A stretch of 64,000 bases of DNA, taken from the NCBI GenBank assembly GCA_016800925.1, contig JABCPU010000287.1, positions 23,125 to 87,124 on the forward strand, read 5' to 3'. This document shows, piece after piece, positions 47,142 through 58,090 of the stretch (position 1 is its first letter; every line of letters begins with the position of its first letter). The translations under genes and the position numbers were made by a program. The notes under the pieces are model-generated. The model was not told where the DNA came from, searched no databases, and worked only from the letters and a program-made list of their open reading frames with translations. This DNA is from Suillus spraguei (lineage: Eukaryota; Basidiomycota; Agaricomycetes; Boletales; Suillaceae).

Positions 47142-49299
47142 CCAATAACAACAAATAAAAAGTAAAAGAACAAGGTAGATGAGTTTTTTGCGCATTCATC
47201 AGATGAGTCCACATTAAGTGACCGTGGACTCGGACAGCTGAGGTGATACTATAGGCTATAGGCTTTGGGAAAGCTGAAGGTTCAAATCATTTTGGCAGTC
47301 AGTTACAGTCGCCTAGTAAGGCAGCGGTACTAACTTGAATAATCACAACGAGCCAAGCAGCCGATCACAGAAACTTCAGTAGTTTGTCTATTTACGTGGA
47401 AAACCATGACTGTACATTGCATCGCTCAGCCTCACTTCAAGTTCTAGTGGGCGTGCAATTGATCTAGGCTAGATGATATATGTTGTAGTACTTAGTACAA
47501 CTTAACTGCTCCTGATGACACACTTCTCTTTGGCGACCAGCTTCTCCCTTCATCATCTTCCAGCTACAGAATCAAGTTACTTATATCATGAACGTACAAA
47601 CAAAGAAATAATGCAGACATTGAAACAAGTGCATGAGTATTACTGCTCAGTGAGTTAATATTATGGCAAAAGGGATAGTGTGATAAGCGCCTCACCAAGT
47701 CAAGGTTCAAGGATGAGTGGGCCACGTGTAGATGTCATATAATGTCTTCTTAGATAGATGATCTATGGATAAACACCTATAAAACCAAATATCTCCATGG
47801 TCAGTGATTCAGACAAATACCAAGACTGATAATGTGGTTGTACATGGGTGGCTGTTTATGTTCCTCAGGCTACGGTCAGCAAATGAGTCACTTCTGTGAG
47901 ATCAGCAAACTCTTGGACAATGACAAAGATTCTTAAAACAACTAAACGTCGAAGAAAAACACAGAAGTCGAACAAACTAAGAAACAGAAGTAACTGGCCA
48001 AATCACTCTCTCCAGTGGAATGCAGGTGTTTTGCAACTACTGTGCTACTGCAATTTGTGGGAAGTTACAACAATCACCTTCTCAGACAAGCAGGTAGGAT
48101 CCCCGGTCAAGACTAGTCACTACTTCAGAGATCTTCTAGCTTACTATTGAACCTGCTGCCAAGGAACTCACTATGAGTATTAAGCAGTTAGCAGGAACAG
48201 ATGTCCTTGGATTTCAATACCAAGTCCCCTTTCAATAACTAGAGTCTATCAGTCAGTGAAGACCTTCACTCAGTATCGCTACTCAGATGTGCAAGATAGA
48301 GTGTTGCTATCAACTTCTGAAGTCTCTCCCACTAAGCTACTCTGGCCTTAGATGGACTAAAGAGACAACACAAATATCAGAAACACAAGGACACTTAGCA
48401 CCAACAAACTTTGAAAGAGAGAGAGAGACCAGTAATCAAAGAAAAAAAAAAAGAGAAAGATTCAAAAGAAACAGAAGCAAAGAAACAGACAACAGAGAAA
48501 GAAAAACAGAGAGAAAGATAATGAAAGAAACTAGAATGAATTTGTCAAAGAAAAAAAAATTGTTGTCTTGCTGGTTGTCAGACACAGTGAGCTCAGGGTC
48601 TTGCTAGTTGTTGAGCACAGTGCGCTCAAGGTAATACTATCTCACAGAGTAGACTTCCAATCTTACTGTTGTTGACAATGTACTTGACAGTGTATTGATA
48701 GTGCTGGTCACACTTCACTCTCAGTTATATTTCTGAGGGGGAGAAATCACTCTTTTTATTGACAAAAAGGTGGGTCTTATATAGACAAAATGAATGGCTA
48801 TGCTACTGTTTTCCCACATTTTGTAGGGGTGCTAGCCTACCCTATTTATTGAATATTGTCATAGTTGATGTGTAATATGCTCAAAGGTGTGAGAAGAAGT
48901 CATGTGGGATATCAATGGCTATGCATAAATTTGAGATCAGCTGACTATTAGTGGCTATCCTAGGAGGAATATCAATTATGTAATATTTGAAGCATAAATT
49001 TGCACTTTTTGTAGATGCATAGAAATGACATGAGTGAATCATAGTGGGTTTCATGGGTTTCTCTGCAGGGTAACTCTATGTAATTATTTTGCTGGAGTCA
49101 CCTGACATCTTGTGGGAATCTTATGAAGTAGTTTCTGTAGCCAAACATACATAAACACACCATGAAAAATGAATTAGAAATAATAAGCAAACTTTTACAA
49201 GCAAAAAGAAACTTTCGATTCTGTGTCATGGATTGATTTCTGAATAGAGGAACACTAAGCTATTATAGTCCTGGTACTATTTGTCAGCTGCAGTAGTGC
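47142..49299. other. Noncoding, includes a purine-rich tract
   Basis: No supported gene. From about 48413 to 48562 the plus strand is almost entirely A and G (runs such as GAGAGAGAGA and AAAGAAAAAAAAAA), which makes the open frame 48287-48607 Lys/Arg/Glu-rich by composition alone. A 5' promoter for the transposase would lie just right of 47141. Confidence 0.4.
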
Positions 49300-49577
49300 T
49301 TAGTCAGCCATGCACCAGACCAGCTTGGTGCATGTCACCAATTCCGCGATAATAGATTGCAAGCATGAATTTACACAATGCTCAGGAGTTGCATCATCCA
49401 TGGGTAGATTCAGCTTGTGTGCATCAGCAACATCCTCTAGGTGATCAAGCTTTATGTCTGCAATAGTGAACACTGTGAAATCTTCAATATATGCAGCTAT
49501 GGTGAAGTCTGCATCATCTTCAAGCTGCGTTCTGGTATGTTTGACCAAAAGTGCTTCAAAAAAGGAAGCTTCCGCCA
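49300..49577 (-). pseudogene. Short ORF ending exactly at the gypsy LTR
   Basis: A minus-strand frame of about 92 residues (MAEASFFEALLVKHTRTQLE; acidic, one Cys-containing tail) whose ATG is the three bases directly next to the LTR. It may be a truncated exon cut by the element. Family unknown. Confidence 0.3.
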
Positions 49578-50348
49578 TTGTCATATACCATACTTCTAAT
49601 CTCAGATCCGATCATATCCGTCCAGATCCGATCGTTTCCATATCCGTCCGGTCCACAGATCCTGTCCGGACCACCCTCCTGAATGTACTCACTTCTCGCA
49701 CCTTAACTCCCTGGTGAACATCTGCGTCTATCTCCTTTCGTCATTTCTCCTACTACCGGTACTCGGGCTGTTTATATTTCCGTCCTGTGTTACTGATCCG
49801 TTTCCTGTGTTCATTTCCGATTCATGCTTACTGATCCGCTGTGCAATAACTAATAGACTTCCGTTACACTTCGTACATAGCCCTCGGTCCCGGACTTGCT
49901 AATTATCCGTCTTAGAAACTTACTGTATATAAACCACTTGTAGATCTCAGTAGAACCTTAGTTCGAATATCATCTTAGATTCTACTCATTCTGCCTCCTC
50001 CGGACTTAAGCCACTCTCCGCTTTAAGTCACCTTCCGAGACTTAGGATTGACTCCTATAGTCTATACCTCCGACTCTATCTTCGGATAGTCCATCTCCGT
50101 TAGTTTCTAGTTAGGAACTCGTTCTGAAACTAGCCTTAAATCCCTGTCCTCTCCTTACGTTCCGAATTACCTTCGGACGTGTTATATCCGACACCTTCGG
50201 ACACCCGGATCCGACGCGCAACCCCTTCCGGGTCTTCGGACGAATAACTCCTCCCTGAAATAAGGGGCATTACTCGAGAAAGGGGCACAGTGTACGAACT
50301 GAGGCCAAAGCCCTTCAGATCTCTCTACCCTTGAGTACAGTCTTAACA
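49578..50348 (+). repeat. Gypsy 5' LTR with promoter
   Basis: Starts TGTCATATACC, ends AGTCTTAACA. A TATA box TATATAAA is at 49926-49933; the predicted transcription start is at 49960, 34 bases downstream, because the 11 bases from there pair with the site after the LTR. Confidence 0.93.
49960..49970 (+). promoter_or_regulatory. Predicted RNA 5' end, self-primer
   Basis: AGTTCGAATAT. Exact complement of 50351-50361. In Tf1 the first 11 nt of the transcript fold back onto the primer site and are cleaved to prime cDNA synthesis. Confidence 0.7.
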
Positions 50349-50350
50349 GT

Positions 50351-50361
50351 ATATTCGAACT
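50351..50361 (+). promoter_or_regulatory. Self-priming primer binding site
   Basis: ATATTCGAACT begins two bases after the LTR end and is perfectly complementary to 49960-49970. No TGG-type tRNA primer site is present at the LTR border. Confidence 0.72.
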
Positions 50362-50511
50362 CAAACCTTTCCGAGTAACTTAGCAACCATCCCATATCAT
50401 GCCTCCCCGTAAAGCTCAAAACACACTCCGAGGAGCCGGACTTGGTCCGATCCAACGAGACCCACACCCATTGTCCAAACATTTACCAGTTTCTCTCAAC
50501 GCCGCGCAAGC

Positions 50512-51689
50512 ATGAGCGACATAGGTCAGAGTATCTCCGCCCGTCAAGTCAGACCGGATCCGATAACACCAACTCGGAACCCGGATAACCCAGACCCCAA
50601 TTCGCGCCCGACCATTCGCTTTGATGATGAGCTGCGCAGTAATCTACCAGATGATGAAGTTGATGATCCGGACAACGAGGACCTGGATGACGAAGAAGAT
50701 AAAATCCACCTAAACCCTCAGGACCGGGTCCTAGCCCAACTATCCGTAGCCATTAACCACCTCGCTCGCAGTAGCCGTCGCACCCCCACCTCGGATGATA
50801 GCAAAGTCAAAGTCCGTGAGCCAGATACCTTCGATGGGTCCGAACCTCGCAAGCTCCGGGCATTCTTCGTCCAATGTGAGCTCAACTTCCAGAGCAAACC
50901 TAGCGCTTTCCGTTCCGGACGCGCTAAAGTAAATTTCGCCCAATCCTACCTTAAGGGTATGGCTCTCGAGTGGTTTGAGCCGGACCTCCTTTCGGACGGA
51001 TATAGCAACCGTCCGGATTGGATGGATGACTACTCCGAGTTCATGCTCGAGCTCCAAACCAATTTCGGACCACACGATCCCTCCGGAGACGCAGAATGCA
51101 GTTAGAACAACTCCACATGCGTGACGGACAACGCATCAACAAGTACGTTGTAGAATTCCAGCGACTTGCCTCCCAAGTACGCGAATGGGGAGACGGAGCC
51201 CTACGACGCCAATTCTACAATGGACTTCCGGCCCGAATCAAAGATGAGATTAGTCGCATGGGTAAGCCCACTACCCTTTCGGAGTTCAAGACTCTCGCCC
51301 AGACCATCGATGCCCGTTACTGGGAACGGAGGGGCGAAGTCACCCGAGAGAGTAGAACCACCTCTTCCAATCCTCCCAGGCAGTCAACATCCGACCGGAC
51401 GAACTCCAACACATCCGGATCCGATACGCCCAAATTCAATAAACCCACATACTCCACAGCATCCTCTACCCCGAAAGTTTCGGATCTTCCTAGTGTTGTT
51501 GGTACAGACGGAAAGCTAACCACCCAGGAGCGTCAGAGACGTTTTGACAAAAAGCTCTGTATGTTCTGCGGCGGACCTGGTCACACTGCCCGGGAATGCA
51601 CCAAATCCACTTCGCGCGCTGCCAAAGGCCGCGCCGCTGTGCTCACTCCGGAAACGGAACCGGAAGCCTCGGATGAGGCAAAAAATTAG
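50512..51689 (+). CDS. Gypsy gag polyprotein
   Basis: Capsid and nucleocapsid protein of about 392 residues. An acidic N-terminus ([16 protein letters not shown]) is followed by the retrotransposon gag core ([66 protein letters not shown]), a Ser/Thr-rich linker, and one zinc knuckle [14 protein letters not shown] near 51560-51600. It ends at TAG 51687-51689, directly behind the slippery heptamer. The literal sequence breaks at 51094-51096, where GCAGAATGC appears to lack one A; the two halves abut exactly and read through if it is restored. Confidence 0.9.
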
Positions 51690-51728
51690 TCCGCGACCCT
51701 CCTGACTCCGTACGGGATGAGGGTCGCG
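51680..51728 (+). promoter_or_regulatory. Candidate -1 ribosomal frameshift signal
   Basis: Slippery heptamer A-AAA-AAT at 51680-51686 in the gag frame, then the gag stop TAG, a five-base spacer in total, and a perfect 10-bp stem CGCGACCCTC (51692-51701) / GAGGGTCGCG (51719-51728) with a 17-base loop. Pol is open in the -1 frame from the slip site onward. Confidence 0.8.
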
Positions 51729-54700
51729 TTGGCCCAACCCGTGCAATGGAACTACGACTCAACGCTGTAACTCTTCCTGATCCGAACTCTCTGTGTCCAT
51801 ATGTCTCTCTTCCATCTTTCTCCAATATATCTGACTTTCCGGCCCTCATAGACTGTGGTTCCTCCCACTGCTTCATAGACACTGATTTCGTCCGAGAACA
51901 TAAAATTCCTACCTATCAGATTCCTCCGCTTCCACTCCGTTTATTTGATGGTACATGCAATAACAATATTGTCGAAGCCATAAACTTATCCGTCCGATTC
52001 TCCTCCGGTGTAATCACTTCCGACACGTTCTACGTCACCCCTTTGGATTCCTCATGTTATATCGTTCTCGGATATAGCTGGCTCACCCGACACAATCCGT
52101 TGATTGACTGGGTATTGGGCAGCATCGAGTTCCGAACTACTGAACAAGGAGTGCCATTAACCCCATCCGCATCATCGCTGCCTCCGGACACACCGACCAT
52201 GGCAGGAAAATCCAATCCGACACCTCTGTTACCTTCGGGTATTCCACCCAAGGAAAATTCCTCCCCTCCAAAATCTCCGTCGCATCAGAGCATCCCATCT
52301 GTGGCGGAGGCTCCGCCTCTGACCAAATCCGAACCCTCCGCTGGTACCCCAGTCCCTAACATATCGTTGATAAACGCAGTGGCCTTTTGCCGTGCCTGCA
52401 AGTTAGAAGGATCCACTCAGTTCAGCATCTACCTCCGTCCCTCCGAAGTAAACCTTCGATCCGCATCCGTATCATCCGATCCTCCAGACCTCTCCAGAAT
52501 CCCTTCCGACTACCACGAATTTGCGGATGTCTTCGACAAAGGCAAAGCCGGACAACTTCCCCCACATCGACCCTACGACCTCAAGATTGAGTTGGAAGAA
52601 GGGGCTAGTCCGCCTCTCGGAACCATATACTCTCTTTCTCCGGTAGAGCTTGAGGCCCTTCGGAAGTTCCTTGACGAAAACATCTCGTCCGGACTTCTCC
52701 GCTCCTCATCTTCTCCCCACGGAGCCCCCGTCCTATTTGTCAAAAAGAAGGATGGATCCCTCCGCCTTTGTGTGGATTTCCGCGGCCTTAACCACATCAC
52801 CAAGAAAGACCGATATCCGTTACCCCTCATTGCCGACCTTCTTGACTCCCCGAGCCGCGCTAAGGTATATACCAAAATTGATCTCCGATCTGCATATCAC
52901 CTCGTCCGGATAACAGAAGGAGACGAGTGGAAGACTTCCTTCCGTACGCGCTATGGCTCCTATGAATGGTTGGTGATGCCGGAAGGCCTCACGAATGCTC
53001 CGGCAGCTTTCCAGCGCTTTGTCAATAGCGTGTTTGCCGATATGCTGGACGTATGTGTTGTTGTATATCTGGATGACATCCTTATCTATTCCCAAGACCT
53101 TGCAAGTCATAAGGAACATGTCCGAGAAGTTTTACGACGTCTCCGTAAACACCGACTATATGCCAAACCCGAGAAATGCGAATTCCACTCCTCCTCCGTC
53201 GAGTATCTTGGTTACCTCCTATCTCCGGATGGCTTGACGATGTCGTCCGAGAAAATCCAGTCCATCATAGACTGGCCAGAGCCTCGGAAAGTCAAGGACA
53301 TCCAATCTTTCCTCGGATTCGCTAATTTCTATCGTCGCTTCATCTTCAACTACTCGGATATCGTGGTTCCCCTTACTCGACTCACTCGCAAGGGCGTCAC
53401 TTGGGACTTTTCCGAGGAATGCCGGAATCATTTAACGCACTCAAGAAAGCCTTCACGTCCGCTCCGGTGCTTACGCATTGGATTCCGAATGTTCCTATAG
53501 TTGTGGAAACTGATGCCTCGGATTATGCTATCGCTGGAATACTATCCATTGTGTGCCCAGACTCGGAACTTCGTCCGGTGGCTTTTTACTCCCGGACACT
53601 GTCCGGTGCAGAACTCAACTATGACGTCCATGATAAGGAACTACTAGCCATCTATGCTGCGTTCCGAACCTGGCGCCATTACCTAGAAGGCTCGTCCGAG
53701 CCTATAGATGTTGTCACGGACCACAAGAACCTTGAGTATTTCTCTACCACCAAACTGCTATCCCGTCGTCAGGCCCGCTGGTCCGAGTTCCTTCATCAGT
53801 TCAACCTCGTTATCCGTTACCGTCCTGGAAGACTCGGAGTCAAGCCAGATTCCCTCACTAGACGATGGGACGTCTACCCTAAAGAGGGGGATAAGGACTA
53901 CGCTCAGATTAACCCTCACAACCTCCGCCCAATATTTGCTTCGGAACAATTAGCTTCGTCCCTACGAGCTTCCATTTTAGCAACTCCGGTCCTAAGAGCA
54001 GCTGTTCTTATGGACACCGAACACCTCCGGAAAGACATTCTGATAGCACTCCCTAATGACCCCATTGCACAAACACATTTTCCGGTTCCCTCAGATCCGA
54101 GATGGGCAATAGACGATGGTGGATTCCTTTGTTGTGACAACCGCATCTACGTTCCGGATACCAATGATCTACGACTTCGCATCCTCCGGAATTGCCATGA
54201 CCACCCCCTATCCGGACATTTCGGACAGAATCGCACTCTCGAGCTCATCCGACGCAACTATACCTGGCCCGGAGTACGGGCCTTTGTCAAAGAGTATGTC
54301 AGATCCTGCACATCCTGCGCCCGAGCCAAAGTTCCGAGACATAAGCCCTACGGTTTACTCAAGCAACTTCCCGTCCCAGAAAAACCATGGAATTCCATCT
54401 CTATGGATTTCATTGAACAACTTCCGGACTCATCCGGCTTTACAGCCATCCTCGTCATCATAGATCGTTTATCCAAGCAAGCCATATTCGTCCCGACCCA
54501 CGACACCATCACTTCTCCTGATCTCGCCCGCCTATTTCTCCTCCATGTCTTCTCTAAGCATGGAGTCCCGTCCCATGTAACCTCGGATCGAGGAACAGAG
54601 TTCGTATCCCACTTCTTCCGTTCCCTAGGAAAGGCATTGGACATGGTCCTACACTTCACATCCGGATATCATCCCGAAGGGGACGGACAAACAGAACGTG

Positions 54701-55479
54701 CCAACCAAACGCTGGAACAGTACCTCCGGATCTACTGCAACTATCAGCAGGACAACTGGTCCGAGCTGCTGCCCCTCGCAGAGTTTGCATACAATAACGC
54801 TCCGAGTGCCACTACCGGAGTTTCACCTTTCTTCGCCAATAAAGGTTATCATCCGAACATTTCCATCCATCCGGAACGCGACCTATCCTCCATCCGTGCC
54901 CAGGAATATGCCCTAGACCTTAACAAACTTCACCAGTTCCTCCGAGATGAGATGTCCGAAGCTCAGAAACGCTATCAAGGACCCGCGGACGCTAAAAGAC
55001 AGCCTGCTCCAGACTTCCGGATTGGAGAACAAGTCTTCGTCAAAGCCAAGTACTTCCGCTCCACCCGTCCGTCGAAGAAACTTTCGGAAAAGAATTTGGG
55101 ACCATTCGAAATTATATCCCGCCCAGGTACTCATTCTTTCGCCATCCGACTTCCGGATTCTATGCGTTCCGTACATCCTGTTTTCCATGTCTCGCAGTTA
55201 GAGCCAGCAGTTCCGAACACCATTCCCAATCGCATCCAGCCTCCTCCGCCACCAGTCGAAGTCGACGGAGAACCAGAGTACGAGATATCCGAAATCCTGG
55301 ACTCTAAACTGGACCGTCGTAGGCACCACTGTCAACTTCTATACCTCGTCCGTTGGTCCGGATACGAGGGAACGGACGAAGAAACTTCCTGGCTGCTGGC
55401 CACAGAACTCGGAAATGCATCAGATCTCGTAGCGGATTTCCACTCAGCATATCCGGACAAGCCTGGTCCCATTGCTTGA
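51686..55479 (+). CDS. Gypsy pol: protease, RT, RNase H, integrase, chromodomain
   Basis: About 1265 codons from the frameshift site. Protease [13 protein letters not shown] near 51848; [34 protein letters not shown] and the catalytic [12 protein letters not shown] (about 53065); RNase [16 protein letters not shown] and [19 protein letters not shown]; integrase zinc finger (H-x-H then CTSCARAK, about 54190-54330), core [19 protein letters not shown] and [19 protein letters not shown] (D, D, E); C-terminal chromodomain [12 protein letters not shown] and [19 protein letters not shown], which would direct integration to marked chromatin. One apparent G loss at 53424-53425 shifts the literal frame between WDFSEECR and [10 protein letters not shown]. 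The first ATG in the frame is 51746, but expression by -1 frameshift from gag is more likely. Confidence 0.93.
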
Positions 55480-55536
55480 AAAGTACATAACGAAATATAA
55501 GTACAGTGAGGGCAGTAGCGGAAATCCGGATCTGGA

Positions 55537-56550
55537 CTAAGCACCAGTCTCCATTTCACCTCCGGCACCCCCAGTCTCCTCCCCAGTCCCATCCGCCATC
55601 TCTTCCCCAGTTCCATCCGCCATCTCCCCTCCATTCTCATCCGCCACCTCTTCCCCAATCTCCTCACCAGCGCCATCCTTGTCGGATCCGGCAGAAACGG
55701 AAAGCCTAAATCCGGTCCGGATTTCCTCGATGAGCAGGGCCTGGAATTCCCTCTGTTGCTGGAGGAAGGCCTCCATGGTGGAGCTCATCCGCTCCATGGC
55801 AATCCGACTCCCTTCCGCCGCCGCAATACCATCTTGGAGAAGTCCGTTGGTCCGCGCCAACTCAGCAATGATGCCATTAGCAGCGGCCACCCAAGCCTGA
55901 TCATCGTACTCCACAAAATCCTCATCCGTACCTTCGATAGTGACTGGATTAGAGAAGACATCCGCGTCCGCCACATCCGGAGTAGGACTCCTCTGACGGC
56001 GCTTGCCTTTGCCCTTCGGAGACGGAGTACCAGCAGGACGCTGCCTCTTCCGGCCCTTAGGCCCCTTAACGAATCCGGGCCTTCCAGGACAAGTGGCCTT
56101 GTCCTTCCGGCAGACGTCACAGGACTTAATCTACGAAACGTCGAAATCAGCGGATCCGAAGTGTTTCGGACGACTCACCATGGCATTCTTCTCAGCATCA
56201 TCCCACTGACACATCCGGCCCTTAGTGACGCAACGAGAGCAGTACCCATCCTTTGCCCCAGACGCAGGAGCAGCCTTGGCCTTTACCAACCCATTAATAT
56301 CCGGATCCGGAAGAGTCCACAGCACTCACCCGAGCCTCAATCAGTGCTCTCCGCCTCTTCTCCTCCATCTCCCTCCGGATCTCCGCCAACTCAATCTGCT
56401 TCAACTCCTCCTGCCTTTTCCGCTCCTCCGCCTCTTTCGCTTCCGTTCCGCCTCGGCTTCCGCTGCAGCCTTAGCAGCCGCCAGTTGCTGCTCCAGATCC
56501 GCCACAAGGTCAGCAGCAGATTTAGGGGCATCGGATTTCTTTCCAGACAT
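55537..56550 (-). CDS. Antisense spliced gene: coiled coil plus twin-Cys (Zn2Cys6-like) protein
   Basis: Lies inside the gypsy element, between pol and the 3' LTR, on the opposite strand and convergent with pol (57-bp gap). Three exons: 56550-56330, 56280-56179, 56130-55537, with GT-AG introns of 49 and 48 nt; about 305 residues. The N-terminus is a long charged coiled coil (SAADLVADLEQQLAAAKAAA, then Glu/Lys/Arg-rich to RRRALIEAR). The module CSRCVTKGRMC (exon 2) and CDVCRKDKATC (exon 3) is a double C-x2-C-x6-C, like the two halves of a Zn2Cys6 DNA-binding domain, followed by a basic nuclear-localisation-like GPKGRKRQRPAG and KGKGKRRQRS. A second helical region and a Gly/Glu-rich tail of short repeats (GEEMADGT twice) follow. 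Exon 1 appears to lack one base at about 56440. Function unknown; a regulator or chromatin-associated factor is a reasonable guess. Confidence 0.75.
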
Positions 56551-56745
56551 GTTAGGAGACAAGTTTTGTTAACAAGGATATGAAGTGGGGGTAGGAATCA
56601 TTTCGGACGTCTGACGTCCGTATATCTGTTGGATTACAGACTCAGCACTACAACCATCAAACTTCCCCATCGTCTCGCATTAATCTTGTCCGATCCGGAT
56701 CGACGCTTCTTGTGCCTCAGGGGTTCGGCCCTAAGGGGGGGATAC

Positions 56746-57514
56746 TGTCATATACCATACTTCTAATCTCAGATCCGATCATATCCGTCCAGATCCGATC
56801 GTTTCCATATCCGTCCGGTCCACAGATCCTGTCCGGACCACCCTCCCGAATGTACTCACTTCTCGCACCTTAACTCCCTGGTGAACATCTGCGTCTATCT
56901 CCTTTCGTCATTTCTCCTACTACCGGTACTCCGGCTGTTTATATTTCCGTCCTGTGTTACTGATCCGTTTCCTGTGTTCATTTCCGATTCATGCTTACTG
57001 ATCCGCTGTGCAATAACTAATAGACTTCCGTTACACTTCGTACATAGCCCTCGGTCCCGGACTTGCTAATTATCCGTCTTAGAAACTTACTGTATATAAA
57101 CCACTTGTAGATCTCAGTAGAACCTTAGTTCGAATATCATCTTAGATTCTACTCATTCTGCCTCCTCCGGACTTAAGCCACTCTCCGCTTTAAGTCACCT
57201 TCTGAGACTTAGGATTGACTCCTATAGTCTATACCTCCGACTCTATCTTCGGATAGTCCATCTCCGTTAGTTTCTAGTTAGGAACTCGTTCCGAAACTAG
57301 CCTTAATCTCTGTCCTCTCCTTACGTTCCGAATTACCTTCGGACGTGTTATATCCGACACCTTCGGACACCCGGATCCGTCGCGCAACCCCTTCCGGGTC
57401 TTCGGACGAATAACTCCTCCCTGAAATAAGGGGCATTACTCGAGAAAGGGGCACAGTGTACGAACTGAGGCCAAAGCCCTTCGGATCTCTCTACCCTTGA
57501 GTACAGTCTTAACA
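56746..57514 (+). repeat. Gypsy 3' LTR
   Basis: 769 bp, TGTCATATACC to AGTCTTAACA. Compared with the 5' LTR I see about ten differences, several of them C/T or G/A at CpG. Confidence 0.93.
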
Positions 57515-57516
57515 AC

Positions 57517-58002
57517 ATGGTACCATCTGTGGTATCCGGCAAGTCGCCATCGCATCTGACTCGTCAAGTGAGAATGCAGAAGAGTGGAACTCTCCGAAGG
57601 CCCCAGGATCCATCAACCGAAGCCGAGAGTGATACCGACAGTGAAACTCATGACAAGGAGGATGACATTGATGATGACTCGGCTGATGGTCGATCCCTGC
57701 TGAAGAAACCCAGACGAATAGCACATCCATCTTCAGCACCCAAGGAGACAGAAGTTCCATGTTCAATGCCGGAGCCTCGCCCAGCCAGGCCGGCCAAGGC
57801 AGGTGCACTTTTGACATCACGGATGGGCGACCTCCTGGCTGGGTTGACTGAGGAAGTGGAAGAGAGGAACACATCGCCGGAACCAAGGAGTATACAGGGC
57901 AAGAAAGCTGTCATTGAACCATCCACAAGGACCACCCGGAGTAAGTCTCAAAAGCCGGTAGAGAGTACACTTCGAGTAACCAGGGCAAGGGGAAGGAAAT
58001 AA
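57517..58002 (+). CDS. Uncharacterised ORF beginning at the gypsy LTR
   Basis: Open frame of 161 residues whose ATG is the third base after the LTR. Ser/Asp/Glu-rich (TEAESDTDSETHDKEDDIDD), then basic (LLKKPRRIAHP, RTTRSKSQKP, RVTRARGRK). The composition is protein-like, but the start may be artificial: it could be the last exon of a gene whose front was displaced by the element. No domain recognised; the basic end could bind DNA. Confidence 0.45.
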   Translation: MVPSVVSGKSPSHLTRQVRMQKSGTLRRPQDPSTEAESDTDSETHDKEDDIDDDSADGRSLLKKPRRIAHPSSAPKETEVPCSMPEPRPARPAKAGALLTSRMGDLLAGLTEEVEERNTSPEPRSIQGKKAVIEPSTRTTRSKSQKPVESTLRVTRARGRK

Positions 58003-58090
58003 TGTACATATACCAAACTGCCCCATGTTTACCACATTTTCATCATTTGTCACACTTCTCAAAACACAGTGTCCCACTTCCAAAATGTTG

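Larger units (their letters stand above)
49578..57514 (+). mobile_element. Chromodomain Ty3/gypsy element (chromovirus, Tf1/sushi-like)
   Basis: Full-length, young element: LTRs of 771 and 769 bp differ by roughly ten changes by eye. Order: LTR, self-priming site, gag, gag/pol frameshift signal, pol (protease, RT, RNase H, integrase, chromodomain), an antisense gene, a polypurine tract (AAGGGGGGGA, ending at about 56742) and the 3' LTR. Only two apparent single-base losses interrupt gag and pol. The 5-bp flanks do not match (GCCAT left, ACATG right), so the copy has no visible target duplication. The whole element is conspicuously rich in TCCG/CGGA words. Confidence 0.95.

Noticed and set aside
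48287..48607. 106-residue Lys/Arg/Glu-rich frame
   Set aside because: A by-product of a purine-rich tract; all purine codons avoid stops.
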